From assembly GCA_937983105.1 (NCBI GenBank), contig CALKAM010000108.1, forward strand, positions 1 through 21,326: DNA of 21,326 nt, written 5' to 3'. The DNA comes from Planifilum sp021793745 (GTDB lineage: Bacteria; Bacillota; Bacilli; Thermoactinomycetales; DSM-44946). Each line of letters begins with the position of its first letter. The first letter of the stretch is position 1. Shown one piece after another: positions 14,376 through 21,326 of the stretch. The translations under genes were made by a program, and so were the position numbers. Below the pieces are notes generated by a model, which had not been told where the DNA came from, searched no databases, and saw nothing but the letters and a program-made list of their open reading frames with translations.

Positions 14376-15056
14376 ATGCTTAAACGGATGCGGGATATTG
14401 TGGCGGCGACGGTGAATGAAGTGCTGGATTCGCTGGAAGATCCGAGGATGATGGTGAAGCAGTACCTGCGCAATGTAGAAGGCGAGATCCGAAAGGCGAA
14501 GGATGCCATCATTCGCCACCAGGTCATGGCGGATCGCTTTGAACGGCATGCGGAGGAGGCGTTCCAGTTGGCGGCCCGCCGCCGGATGCAGGCGGAGCAG
14601 GCCCTGGATGCCGGGGAGGAGGACCTCGCCCGCAAGGCCTTGTCCGAGATGAAACACTGGGAGAAGCGGGCCGAACAGTACCGGCAAGACGCCGACAAGG
14701 CGGCCGAGCAGGTCCGGGAACTGAAGGAACAATTGAGCCAATTGGAAAAGAAGTATCAGGAGCTTCGGGACAGGAAAAATGCACTGCTCGCGCGGGCCAA
14801 CGCGGCGAAGACCAAAAAACGAATCCACACCACTCTGCACCGAATCGATTCCGAAAGTGCGATTAAAGGCTTTGAGCGCATGGAAGAGCGGATCCTGCAG
14901 ATGGAGATCCAAGCGAATGCTTACGCCGGGGGCGAAGCGAAATCCGCGGAGGGGCGGCTGGCCTATGCCGATGAGGTGGAAAAGGAGCTGGAAAAGCTGC
15001 GCGCCCGGCGTTCCGAATCCCAGCCGGCAGACGAAGTTGAAGGGGCCGGGAACTGA
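14376..15056 (+). CDS. liaH: LiaH, PspA/IM30 family phage-shock protein
   Basis: The 226-aa protein starts at ATG 14376 behind AAAGGAGAG; the in-frame GTG at 14358 has no ribosome-binding site. It is almost entirely helical, with long coiled-coil stretches (about 25-150) as in PspA/Vipp1. It opens with MLKRMRDIVAATVNEVLD, close to the start of B. subtilis LiaH, and has the conserved ALDAGEEDLARKAL and RANAAKTKK blocks. PspA-family proteins form large oligomers that bind and stabilise stressed membranes. It lies between liaI and liaG in the Bacillus gene order. Confidence 0.95.
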   Translation: MLKRMRDIVAATVNEVLDSLEDPRMMVKQYLRNVEGEIRKAKDAIIRHQVMADRFERHAEEAFQLAARRRMQAEQALDAGEEDLARKALSEMKHWEKRAEQYRQDADKAAEQVRELKEQLSQLEKKYQELRDRKNALLARANAAKTKKRIHTTLHRIDSESAIKGFERMEERILQMEIQANAYAGGEAKSAEGRLAYADEVEKELEKLRARRSESQPADEVEGAGN

Positions 15057-15196
15057 GAAGGAATGCCGGCCGAGGTTTCCGGGATGGATGAGACACCTCC
15101 GAGCTGCAGGCGCTGGGGGACGTTTTTCCGCCGGACGACAAAAGATAAAGACAGGAGACGGGGCGGAACATCGCCCGCTCCCGACACTGATCCACA

Positions 15197-15214
15197 GCGG
15201 GAGGGGCGTCCCGC
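15197..15214 (+). terminator. weak hairpin between liaH and liaG
   Basis: GCGGGA (15197-15202) and TCCCGC (15209-15214) form a 6-bp stem, followed by CGCCCTTTGTGATTT. It may partly end the liaIH message before liaG, echoing the higher liaIH expression known in B. subtilis. The rest of the 226-nt gap shows no gene. Confidence 0.35.
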
Positions 15215-15247
15215 CGCCCTTTGTGATTTGCCCGGGACCATTTGCGA

Positions 15248-15253
15248 TATAAT
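15248..15253 (+). promoter_or_regulatory. -10 element of a possible internal promoter for liaGFSR
   Basis: TATAAT lies 30 nt before the liaG ATG. No good -35 is seen at 16-18 nt spacing (TTGCCC is at 14). B. subtilis has a constitutive promoter in front of liaG, which this could match. Confidence 0.45.
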
Positions 15254-15282
15254 GGGATCATGATCGTTAAAGAGGAGATTTT

Positions 15283-16155
15283 ATGAGAAAGCTGTTCGGT
15301 TTGTTCTTTATCCTATTAGGGGGTTTGGTGCTTTATGGCGCCTTAACCAACAGCGTCGTCGGAAGGTGGCTCACCTTTGGAAACGCGGCGACGGATGCGG
15401 TTTCCCTGGACGGCGTTGAGCGGATCGAGATCCGGGGGGCCGCCCTGGATCTGCGAATTATTCCGGAGCAACGGGAAGATGTGTCGGCGGCGTTGCGTGG
15501 CGGCCGCAAAAATGTACTGTCCCTCAACCGCAACGGGGATACGCTCTCGATCAGTGTCGGGAAGGAATGGTATCAATGGTTCTTCTCCCGCCATCGATAC
15601 CGGCTGGAGGTTCGGATTCCCTGGGATTATGAGCACCGCTTGGCCATCGACGTGGATGCCGGGGATATCCGCTTTCACGGTCCGTCCGTGAATCGGCCGA
15701 TGGCGTTGGAGGAGCTGGAGCTGGAACTGGACGCGGGAGAAGTGTATTTAAGCCATCTGCAGGTGGAGCGGATCCAGCACCGGAGCTGGTCGGGCAACGT
15801 CGAGGCGGGTTATGTGACCGCGGAAGAGGCGGATTGGCATGTGACCTCGGGAAATTTGCGCCTGAAAAATTATTCGGGATCGCTCGGAGTCGAGATGGTT
15901 TCCGGGGATGTGAGAATTCAGATGGATGATCTGTCGGGACCGGTGGATACCGCCATCACATCGGGGGATCTCCGGCTGGATTTGCCGAAGGATGCCGGAT
16001 TCACCCTGGATGCCAAGGCGACCAGCGGGGAAATCCATGTCGACTTTCCCATGCGTGTGGTGAAAAAAGACCTTCAGAGCATCAGCGGTTCCCACGGCAG
16101 CGGGAAATATCCGATTCGCCTCCGAACGACGAGCGGTGACATCCGGATCGAATGA
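15283..16155 (+). CDS. liaG: LiaG, membrane-anchored DUF4097 protein
   Basis: The 290-aa protein starts at ATG 15283 behind AGAGGAG. It has one N-terminal membrane anchor (about 5-25), then a beta-rich DUF4097 domain made of short repeats visible as DAGDIRF, TSGNLRL, VSGDVRI, TSGDLRLDL, TSGEIHVDF and TSGDIRIE, the pattern of a beta-solenoid on the outer face of the membrane. Length and place agree with B. subtilis LiaG (288 aa). The molecular role of LiaG is not established. Confidence 0.9.
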   Translation: MRKLFGLFFILLGGLVLYGALTNSVVGRWLTFGNAATDAVSLDGVERIEIRGAALDLRIIPEQREDVSAALRGGRKNVLSLNRNGDTLSISVGKEWYQWFFSRHRYRLEVRIPWDYEHRLAIDVDAGDIRFHGPSVNRPMALEELELELDAGEVYLSHLQVERIQHRSWSGNVEAGYVTAEEADWHVTSGNLRLKNYSGSLGVEMVSGDVRIQMDDLSGPVDTAITSGDLRLDLPKDAGFTLDAKATSGEIHVDFPMRVVKKDLQSISGSHGSGKYPIRLRTTSGDIRIE

Positions 16156-16183
16156 CCCGGGCAGGAATGGAAGGAGGGGAAGG

Positions 16184-16963
16184 ATGATGCGTCGGTTGCG
16201 AAACCAGGTGGCCGGGTTCGCCCTGCTATTTATCGGGTTCAGCATCGTGGTGGGCCTGATCGACTTCGGCCATTTCCTGCTCGGGCCTTTGTTCCTGTTT
16301 GGCATGGGATATATCTTGTACCAACACGTTCACCGCTGGATCGGATATATGCTCTTCGGCCTGGCGGCGATCGCCTTTTTTCACGGAGTGCTGGGCATCG
16401 ATGTGTTCGGCTTTCTGCTTTCCGCATTTTTCCTTTATGTGGGGTATTGCCTGTTGACCGACAAGCCGGTTCCTTTCCTCGAGCGCTTTCGCGATCCGAT
16501 CCATCGCTGGTTCAGGAGGCTTAGCCGGCGAGACCCTTCCTTCGGAGAATTTTCTTCCTCCTTCCGGGCTGAAGGGATGTCACAGGACGAAGGGGCGGGC
16601 TCCCTCCGCAGCTCCCTGGTCGGCAATGTGCGCATGGAAGGCCCCTTTGAGCTGGAGGATGTCCAACTGTCCCACGCGGTCTGCGATACGACCATCGATC
16701 TGTCCAAGGCGGTCATCCCCGACGGGGAGAGCACCCTGGTCATCAGCAGCCTGATCGGGGATGTGGACATTTACGTGCCCTACGACATGCCCGTATCGGT
16801 CGGGGCGACGGCGGTGATGGGAGATCTCAAAATCCTGGACCGCCGTCACAGCGGCTTCGGCTGTCGGGTTCACACGGAAACCCCCGGGTACCGGCAATCC
16901 TCCCGCCGGGTGAAAATCACCGTTTCCCTGTTGATCGGCGATGTCGATGTGAGGGTTTTATGA
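16184..16963 (+). CDS. liaF: LiaF, membrane inhibitor of the LiaSR system
   Basis: The 259-aa protein starts at ATG 16184, 6 nt after GGAGG in AAGGAGGGG; ATG 16187 is equally possible. Four hydrophobic helices lie in the first 105 residues, followed by a Ser/Arg-rich linker and a C-terminal LiaF-like domain with two similar SSL(V/I)GDV repeats (SSLVGNVRMEG, SSLIGDVDIYVP) and a final SLLIGDVDVRVL. LiaF holds LiaS inactive in the absence of envelope stress. Its TGA overlaps the liaS ATG (ATGA), so the kinase is made in step with its inhibitor. Confidence 0.93.
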   Translation: MMRRLRNQVAGFALLFIGFSIVVGLIDFGHFLLGPLFLFGMGYILYQHVHRWIGYMLFGLAAIAFFHGVLGIDVFGFLLSAFFLYVGYCLLTDKPVPFLERFRDPIHRWFRRLSRRDPSFGEFSSSFRAEGMSQDEGAGSLRSSLVGNVRMEGPFELEDVQLSHAVCDTTIDLSKAVIPDGESTLVISSLIGDVDIYVPYDMPVSVGATAVMGDLKILDRRHSGFGCRVHTETPGYRQSSRRVKITVSLLIGDVDVRVL

Positions 16964-18012
16964 AGGGAAACCGATTGACGCGGATTCAGTGGCGGATCAT
17001 TCGTTTTGTGCTGTGGGTCTGTCTGTCGGTGGCCGTGCTGGTGCTGTCGGCGGTGCTGGTATATTATCGGTTGGACCCAGCCATCCTGTGGGCGAGTGAA
17101 CGGTTTTCCGTTCCCCTGATCCTGCTGGTTCTGCTGCTGGTGGTGGCGGTGGGTGTCCTGGCCGGCTACGGGTTCGGCAATCAAATGAAGAAGCGGCTGG
17201 AACATTTGCTGGAATCCGCCCTCAAGTATGAGCGCGGGCAGTTTGCCCATCGGATTCCTCCCCTGGGAGACGACGAGATCGGGCGGGTGGCCGAGCACCT
17301 GAACCGGATGGCCCGACGGGTGGAGCAGCAGGTGGCCTCCCTGCAGAAGTTGGCGACGGAGAAGGCCCGGTGGCGCGAGCAGATGAAACAATCGGTGATC
17401 ACCGAGGAGCGCCAGCGGCTGGCGAGGGAGCTGCACGATGCGGTCAGCCAGCAGCTGTTTGCCATCTCCATGCTGCTGTCCGCCGTCCGGGAGCACCTTC
17501 CTGCGGACCATCCCATGCACGGAAGGATTGCGACGGCGGAAAAGGTGGCGGGCGAAGCGCAAAATGAGATGCGCGCCCTGCTGATGCAGTTGCGGCCGGT
17601 CCCCCTGGAGGGGAAAGGGTTAAAGGAGGGGCTTAAGGAGCTTTTGGCCGAGCTGAAGGCCAAGCAGCCGCTGGAGATCGAGTGGGAAATTGCCGACCTT
17701 CCCGATCTGCCCAAGGGAATCGAAGATCATCTGTTCCGGATTGTCCAAGAGTCGTTGTCCAATGTGCTGCGGCATTCCCGGGCCACCGCGGTGACCCTGA
17801 AACTGGTGGCCGCGCCGCGCCAGATTCGTCTCAGAATTGCGGACAACGGCGTCGGCTTTGACATGAATGCAGGAAAAAGGACGACCTACGGCCTGCAGTC
17901 GATCCAGGAGCGGGCCAATGAGATCGGCGGGGTGGCCGAGGTGATATCCTTCCCGGGAAAGGGAACCCGGGTAGAGGTCATCATCCCGCTGGTGGATGAA
18001 GAAGGGGAGTAG
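16960..18012 (+). CDS. liaS: LiaS, envelope-stress sensor histidine kinase
   Basis: The 350-aa protein starts at ATG 16960, overlapping liaF by 4 nt. It has two membrane helices (about 14-36 and 50-73) with a very short loop between them, typical of intramembrane-sensing kinases. A HAMP domain follows (about 75-125, DDEIGRVAEHLNRM), then a HisKA_3 segment ERQRLARELHDAVSQQLF with the phospho-acceptor H159, and a HATPase domain with the N-box (NVLRHS, N268) and DNGVGFD (D295). It phosphorylates LiaR when LiaF inhibition is relieved by lipid-II-cycle damage. Confidence 0.95.
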   Translation: MKGNRLTRIQWRIIRFVLWVCLSVAVLVLSAVLVYYRLDPAILWASERFSVPLILLVLLLVVAVGVLAGYGFGNQMKKRLEHLLESALKYERGQFAHRIPPLGDDEIGRVAEHLNRMARRVEQQVASLQKLATEKARWREQMKQSVITEERQRLARELHDAVSQQLFAISMLLSAVREHLPADHPMHGRIATAEKVAGEAQNEMRALLMQLRPVPLEGKGLKEGLKELLAELKAKQPLEIEWEIADLPDLPKGIEDHLFRIVQESLSNVLRHSRATAVTLKLVAAPRQIRLRIADNGVGFDMNAGKRTTYGLQSIQERANEIGGVAEVISFPGKGTRVEVIIPLVDEEGE

Positions 18013-18016
18013 TGCC

Positions 18017-18649
18017 ATGATCCGGGTGTTGCTGGTGGACGATCACGAAATGGTGCGGCTGGGCTTGTCCGCTTATCTGGACACTCAACCGGATATCGAG
18101 ATTGTGGGGGAAGCCTCCGACGGGGAAGAGGCGGTCCGATTGGCCGAGAAACTGCAGCCGGACGTGATCCTGATGGATCTGGTGATGGAGGGAATGGACG
18201 GGATCGAGGCGACCCGGGCGATTTCCCAGCGGACGGATAAGCCGAAGATCATCGTGCTCACCAGTTTCGTCGACGACGACAAAGTGGTTCCCGCCCTGGA
18301 AGCGGGGGCGCTCAGCTATTTGCTGAAGACGTCCCAGGCCCGGGAAATCGCCGAGGCGATCCGTGCCGCGGCGCGGGGTGAGGCGGTTCTGGCTTCCCAG
18401 GTGACGGGCAAGGTGCTGACCCGGATGCGCCGGCACCGCGAACCGGAACCCCATGAAAGCTTGACCGCCCGGGAGATGGAAGTGCTGAAGCTGATCGCCG
18501 AGGGAAAATCGAACCAGGAGATTGCGGACCAGCTGTTTATCGCGGTCAAGACGGTCAAGACCCACATCACCCACATCCTGTCCAAGCTGGGGGTGGAAGA
18601 CCGAACCCAGGCGGCGATTTACGCCCACCGCCACAAGCTGGTGGATTGA
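18017..18649 (+). CDS. liaR: LiaR, NarL/FixJ-family response regulator
   Basis: The 210-aa protein starts at ATG 18017; GAAGGGGAG at 18001-18009 is well placed and the in-frame ATG at 17996 is not. The receiver domain (1-120) has the acidic pair DD, phospho-acceptor D54 (LMDLVM) and the switch-region Lys (LLKTS). A LuxR/GerE-type helix-turn-helix (about 145-205, LTAREMEVLKLIAEGKSNQEIA) binds DNA. In B. subtilis phosphorylated LiaR activates liaIH. The start is 4 nt after the liaS stop, and a long-stem terminator follows. Confidence 0.95.
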   Translation: MIRVLLVDDHEMVRLGLSAYLDTQPDIEIVGEASDGEEAVRLAEKLQPDVILMDLVMEGMDGIEATRAISQRTDKPKIIVLTSFVDDDKVVPALEAGALSYLLKTSQAREIAEAIRAAARGEAVLASQVTGKVLTRMRRHREPEPHESLTAREMEVLKLIAEGKSNQEIADQLFIAVKTVKTHITHILSKLGVEDRTQAAIYAHRHKLVD

Positions 18650-18712
18650 CTTCGGGAATCGGGGTTATGGGGATAGCAGGTGTTTCTATGAGCAGGTCTT
18701 CCTTTCGCGGAG

Positions 18713-18769
18713 GGGGTGTACCACTTCGTTTCGTTGCGATGCAAAGGGGCGCGGTGGTACACCCCTTTC
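18713..18769 (+). terminator. terminator of the lia operon, long loop
   Basis: GGGGTGTACCAC (18713-18724) and GTGGTACACCCC (18754-18765) pair perfectly over 12 bp with a 29-nt loop, followed by TTTCTTG. The loop is unusually long for a plain terminator. Confidence 0.65.
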
Positions 18770-18824
18770 TTGAAAAGGGCACCCCATCGGCGCTTTTATA
18801 CGCTGGAGCCATCTCCGGTTGCGG

Positions 18825-18833
18825 TGATATACT
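18825..18833 (+). promoter_or_regulatory. extended -10 candidate for mqnB-mqnD
   Basis: TGATATACT fits an extended -10 element. The -35 region at 17-nt spacing (GGAGCC) is poor. It lies between the lia terminator and mqnB. Confidence 0.4.
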
Positions 18834-18973
18834 GGACGGGGAGCTTCGATCCAACACCGCGGGAAGGTTCAACCTCCTCGACGGGGGTCTGTCATGCGCG
18901 GACGGATGTGGAGGAAAGGAGCGTCGGAGGAGTGTCGCAGGGTGCTGGAGTTTCTGTCGATGGAGTCGGGGAT

Positions 18974-19609
18974 GTGCTGATCGTGACCGCCGTGGAGGTT
19001 GAAAGGAATGCGCTCCTCCGCGGCCTTCGGGACGAATCCCCCTTTGACGTGTTGGCGGGAGGCGTCGGGCCCGCGGCCGCGGCGGCCAGCGCGGCGGTGC
19101 GGATGACCCGGCGGAGCTATCGCCTGGTGATCTGTGCGGGCATCGGTGGCGGATTTCCCGGCCGGGCAGAAGTCGGGTCGCTGGTGGTGGCGGATGAAGC
19201 GGTGGCCGCTGACCTGGGGGCGGAGACGCCGGAGGGATTTCTCACCTTGGACGAGCTGGGCTTTGGCAGCACCCGCATCCGGACGGATGAGGGGTCGTCA
19301 GCCCGTCTGGCGAAGGCCCTGCAGGAGGCAGGGCTGCCGGTGGTGGTGGGTCCGGTGCTCACGGTGTCCAGCGTTACCGGCACGGCGGCGACCGCGGAGG
19401 AGCGGGCGAGGCGGGTTCCGGCTGCGGCGGCTGAGGCGATGGAGGGTTACGGCGTCGGTGTCGCTGCGCAAAACGCCGGCGTCCCTTTCCTGGAGATCCG
19501 CGCCGTCTCCAACCCGGTGGGTCCCCGGGACCGGGGAGCGTGGAAAATCGGAGAGGCCCTGGAACGCCTGACGGAGGCGGGGACCATTATCAGGGAGGTG
19601 TTTGGATGA
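18974..19609 (+). CDS. mqnB: futalosine hydrolase
   Basis: GTG 18974 was chosen: GGAG lies 8 nt upstream and the product (211 aa) then begins VLIVTAVEVER, the family's usual N-terminus. GTG 18932 is in frame but only 1 nt after GGAGG. This nucleoside-phosphorylase-fold enzyme hydrolyses futalosine to dehypoxanthinyl futalosine and hypoxanthine in the alternative menaquinone pathway. Family marks are ICAGIGGGFPG, LTVSSVTGTA, and the C-terminal EAMEGYGVGVAAQNAGVPF with the IRAVSNPVGPRDR stretch that forms the purine/ribose pocket. The stop overlaps the mqnD ATG (ATGA). Confidence 0.9.
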   Translation: MLIVTAVEVERNALLRGLRDESPFDVLAGGVGPAAAAASAAVRMTRRSYRLVICAGIGGGFPGRAEVGSLVVADEAVAADLGAETPEGFLTLDELGFGSTRIRTDEGSSARLAKALQEAGLPVVVGPVLTVSSVTGTAATAEERARRVPAAAAEAMEGYGVGVAAQNAGVPFLEIRAVSNPVGPRDRGAWKIGEALERLTEAGTIIREVFG

Positions 19610-20436
19610 AAATCGCCTTTTCCCCTTGTCCCAACGATACCTTTATTTTTTATGCCTGGGTGCACGGATTGGTTCCCGGTGCCCCCGCATTGGACGTCAC
19701 CTATGCAGACATCGACGTGACCAACTATCTAGCCACCCGTCCGGAGGGGCCGGATGTGCTCAAGGTCTCCTGTGCGGCCTTGCCTTGGGTGCTGCGGGAT
19801 TACGCCCTTTTACCCTGCGGCGGCGCCCTGGGCAAAGGTTGCGGACCCCTCATCCTGACGAAGGAGGCGGTCGAGCCGGAGTTTTTGACGGGAAAACGCG
19901 TCGCGGTACCCAGCGACCGTTCCACCGCTTACCTGCTGTTCCGGCTGTGGATCAGCCGCCATGTGCCGCAGGGGGTCGGCGATATTCGGGTGATGCCCTT
20001 CCACCGGATCATGCCCGCCGTTCAGTCCGGGGAGGTGGACGCCGGCCTGGTGATCCATGAAGCCCGCTTCACCTATCCCACGTACGGGCTGCACATGCTG
20101 GTGGACCTGGGAGAGTGGTGGGAAGGGGATACGGGGCTGCCGATCCCGCTGGGCGCCATCATCGCCCGGCGTCATCTGGACCGGGAGGCGATCGCCGGTT
20201 GGATCCGGGCATCGGTCAACCATGCCTGGGCCCATCCGGAGGAGCCGATGGAATATATCCTGAAGCACGCCCAGGAGATGGATCCGGAAGTGGCGAAGGC
20301 CCACATCAACCTGTATGTCAACGAGTTTTCCGCCGATCTGGGCAGGGACGGATACGGCGCCATCCGCACGCTGCTCACCCGGGCTGCAGAGGAGGGATTG
20401 GTGCCGGCGTGGGATCCGTCGTCCCTCGAAGGATGA
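19606..20436 (+). CDS. mqnD: 1,4-dihydroxy-6-naphthoate synthase
   Basis: The 276-aa protein starts at ATG 19606, behind GGAGGTG and overlapping the mqnB stop by 4 nt. It begins MKIAFSPCPNDTFIFYAWV; SPCPNDTF is the hallmark of MqnD (periplasmic-binding-protein-like fold, DUF178). It converts cyclic dehypoxanthinyl futalosine to 1,4-dihydroxy-6-naphthoate, downstream of MqnB and MqnC. Also visible: KVSCAALPWVLRDYALLPCGGALG, VAVPSDRSTAYLLFRLW, and a VIHEARFTY segment typical of the family. mqnA, mqnC and the later steps are not in this window. Confidence 0.95.
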   Translation: MKIAFSPCPNDTFIFYAWVHGLVPGAPALDVTYADIDVTNYLATRPEGPDVLKVSCAALPWVLRDYALLPCGGALGKGCGPLILTKEAVEPEFLTGKRVAVPSDRSTAYLLFRLWISRHVPQGVGDIRVMPFHRIMPAVQSGEVDAGLVIHEARFTYPTYGLHMLVDLGEWWEGDTGLPIPLGAIIARRHLDREAIAGWIRASVNHAWAHPEEPMEYILKHAQEMDPEVAKAHINLYVNEFSADLGRDGYGAIRTLLTRAAEEGLVPAWDPSSLEG

Positions 20437-20619
20437 CGGAGGAAAAGGGTGATGGAAAGTTCCGCCGCCGAGCGCCCCGGCATGCGGGCCAGCCGGGCGC
20501 GCCCTCGCCTATTCCGGCAGGGTTTACGGGCTTTCCGGGGGAAATGCCTTTCATACCAAGCGCCCTCGGCATGACGCGGAAACGAAAAAATCAGACCCAG
20601 GTCTTACGAGGTTCGGGAC

Positions 20620-20649
20620 TGCGGTTCGTTCAAAACGAACCGCATTTTT
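20620..20649 (+). terminator. strong rho-independent terminator after mqnD
   Basis: TGCGGTTCGTT (20620-20630) and AACGAACCGCA (20634-20644) pair over 11 bp with a 3-nt loop, followed by TTTTT. It ends the mqnBD transcript. The 20437-20619 stretch before it holds no convincing gene. Confidence 0.85.
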
Positions 20650-20704
20650 CTTATCTTGAAAGGGGCGGTGGGGTCATGGACTGAGCAAGGAGAGATTGCG
20701 AAGG

Positions 20705-21326
20705 ATGGATGTTTATCTTTTTTCAGCGATATCGGGATTGATTCTTCTCATCGTGCCCATCATGTTCCTCATGTGGGGGCTGGCCGCGAACCGCATCGGG
20801 CGGCTGCCCTTTCGCTCCACGCGGGAAAAGCTGAGAAAAAGCGCGGGGAGAAGTTTGGTTTTTGTGTGGCTGGCGCTGTTGACCGGCCTGTCGTTTGCGG
20901 GACTGGCGGCCGTGACGCTGGTCCGGTTCGGCTGGGTGTTTGTCCAGGAATGGGCGGTGTTTATCCTGCCGGCGGTGCTCCTTACGCACCTGGCCGTGAT
21001 CTTCTTCACGGTGCCTGCGCTGTGGCGCCGGTCCCGGGATCGGCAGGACCCGACGGGAGCCGTCGGCGGGGAGGAGCGGGGAGCGGTCGCCGCACCGCGG
21101 GTGGCGGTGCCGGTACAGGCGGCCTTCGTCGCGGCGGGCCTTTCCACCTGTCAGATCAGCTTTTTTCCCGTCCTCACCCGGTTTCCGGTCCGGCTCATCC
21201 TGTTTTGGGCGAGTTTTCTGGGCCTGGGGGCATGGTTGTGGTTCCGTCAACGCCGCCGGGAACGGCTCCTGCGCCGGGAGGCGAAGTCCCCTTCGCCCGG
21301 GTTTCGCCTGATGCGGCTCGTGGCGG
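20705..21326 (+). CDS. unidentified multi-pass membrane protein (5' part, runs off the window)
   Basis: An ATG at 20705, 10 nt after AAGGAGAG, opens a frame that stays open to the window edge, giving about 207 residues of an incomplete protein. I see hydrophobic helices at about 5-25, 50-75 and 80-105, a charged Arg/Asp/Gly loop (about 106-135), and two more around 140-160 and 160-178, followed by an Arg-rich segment (QRRRERLLRRE). No family is recognisable. It follows a terminator, so it is a separate transcription unit. Confidence 0.65.
   Translation, partial: MDVYLFSAISGLILLIVPIMFLMWGLAANRIGRLPFRSTREKLRKSAGRSLVFVWLALLTGLSFAGLAAVTLVRFGWVFVQEWAVFILPAVLLTHLAVIFFTVPALWRRSRDRQDPTGAVGGEERGAVAAPRVAVPVQAAFVAAGLSTCQISFFPVLTRFPVRLILFWASFLGLGAWLWFRQRRRERLLRREAKSPSPGFRLMRLVA

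Larger units (their letters stand above)
18650..18973 (+). other. intergenic region between liaR and mqnB
   Basis: This 324-nt stretch contains the liaR terminator (18713-18765) and an extended -10 candidate (18825-18833). The mqnB reading frame is open through much of it, but that includes the terminator and has no good start before 18932, so I read it as non-coding. No other gene seen. Confidence 0.5.

Noticed and set aside
20452..20574. 40-codon open frame after mqnD with GGAGG upstream
   Set aside because: Arg- and Pro/Ala-rich composition with no protein-like pattern, and it sits in a short gap before a terminator. Not supported beyond chance.
20433..20684. Open frame overlapping the mqnD stop as ATGA
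   Set aside because: It reads straight through the strong terminator at 20620-20649 and is low-complexity, so it is unlikely to be a gene.
1..21326. CRISPR arrays, tRNA or rRNA genes, insertion sequences
   Set aside because: No regular spacer-repeat pattern, no tRNA-like cloverleaf or rRNA stretch, and no transposase or terminal inverted repeats were found. The only repeat of note is the toxin/immunity duplication.

Overview
The window looks like a chromosomal segment of a moderately high-GC, spore-former-type Firmicute. Four things point there: the acsA/acuA-acuB-acuC acetyl-CoA synthetase locus, a T-box-controlled tyrosyl-tRNA synthetase beside it, a complete liaI-liaH-liaG-liaF-liaS-liaR cell-envelope-stress operon, and two futalosine-route menaquinone genes. 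The combination fits a Thermoactinomycetaceae-like or related thermophilic Bacilli lineage. That placement is inference from gene content and base composition, not a database match.

Region 1 (1-2990) is accessory DNA. The tail of a membrane protein is followed, with a ribosome-binding site overlapping its stop codon, by a 468-aa polymorphic-toxin-like protein. This protein begins with a class III (Flp/Tad-type) prepilin-like leader and ends in a toxin-like C-terminal module. A 170-aa putative immunity gene and a terminator follow. The toxin tail, immunity gene and terminator are then repeated as a diverged second copy, in which the toxin lacks its 5' part (an orphan tail). This AT-richer block is the most unusual part of the window.

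Region 2 (3175-8600) is acetate metabolism. On the minus strand lie acuA, then acuB-acuC (4-nt overlap) and an RmlD-like reductase. acsA is divergent on the plus strand, with a good extended -10 promoter and a cre-like site near the predicted start of transcription. AcuA (acetyltransferase) and AcuC (deacetylase) are expected to toggle the conserved lysine of AcsA (K550 here).

Region 3 (8564-13562) holds a class A penicillin-binding protein on the minus strand, sharing a bidirectional terminator with acsA. It is divergent from a TyrZ-type tyrS with a full T-box leader, which is followed by an atypical SDR/NmrA-like gene.

Region 4 (13563-18765) is the lia operon: LiaI (small membrane protein), LiaH (PspA/IM30), LiaG (DUF4097), LiaF (inhibitor), LiaS (kinase) and LiaR (regulator). 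It has a probable internal promoter before liaG and a long-loop terminator after liaR.

Region 5 (18780-21326) is mqnB-mqnD (overlapping ATGA), a strong terminator, and the start of an unidentified membrane protein that runs off the window.
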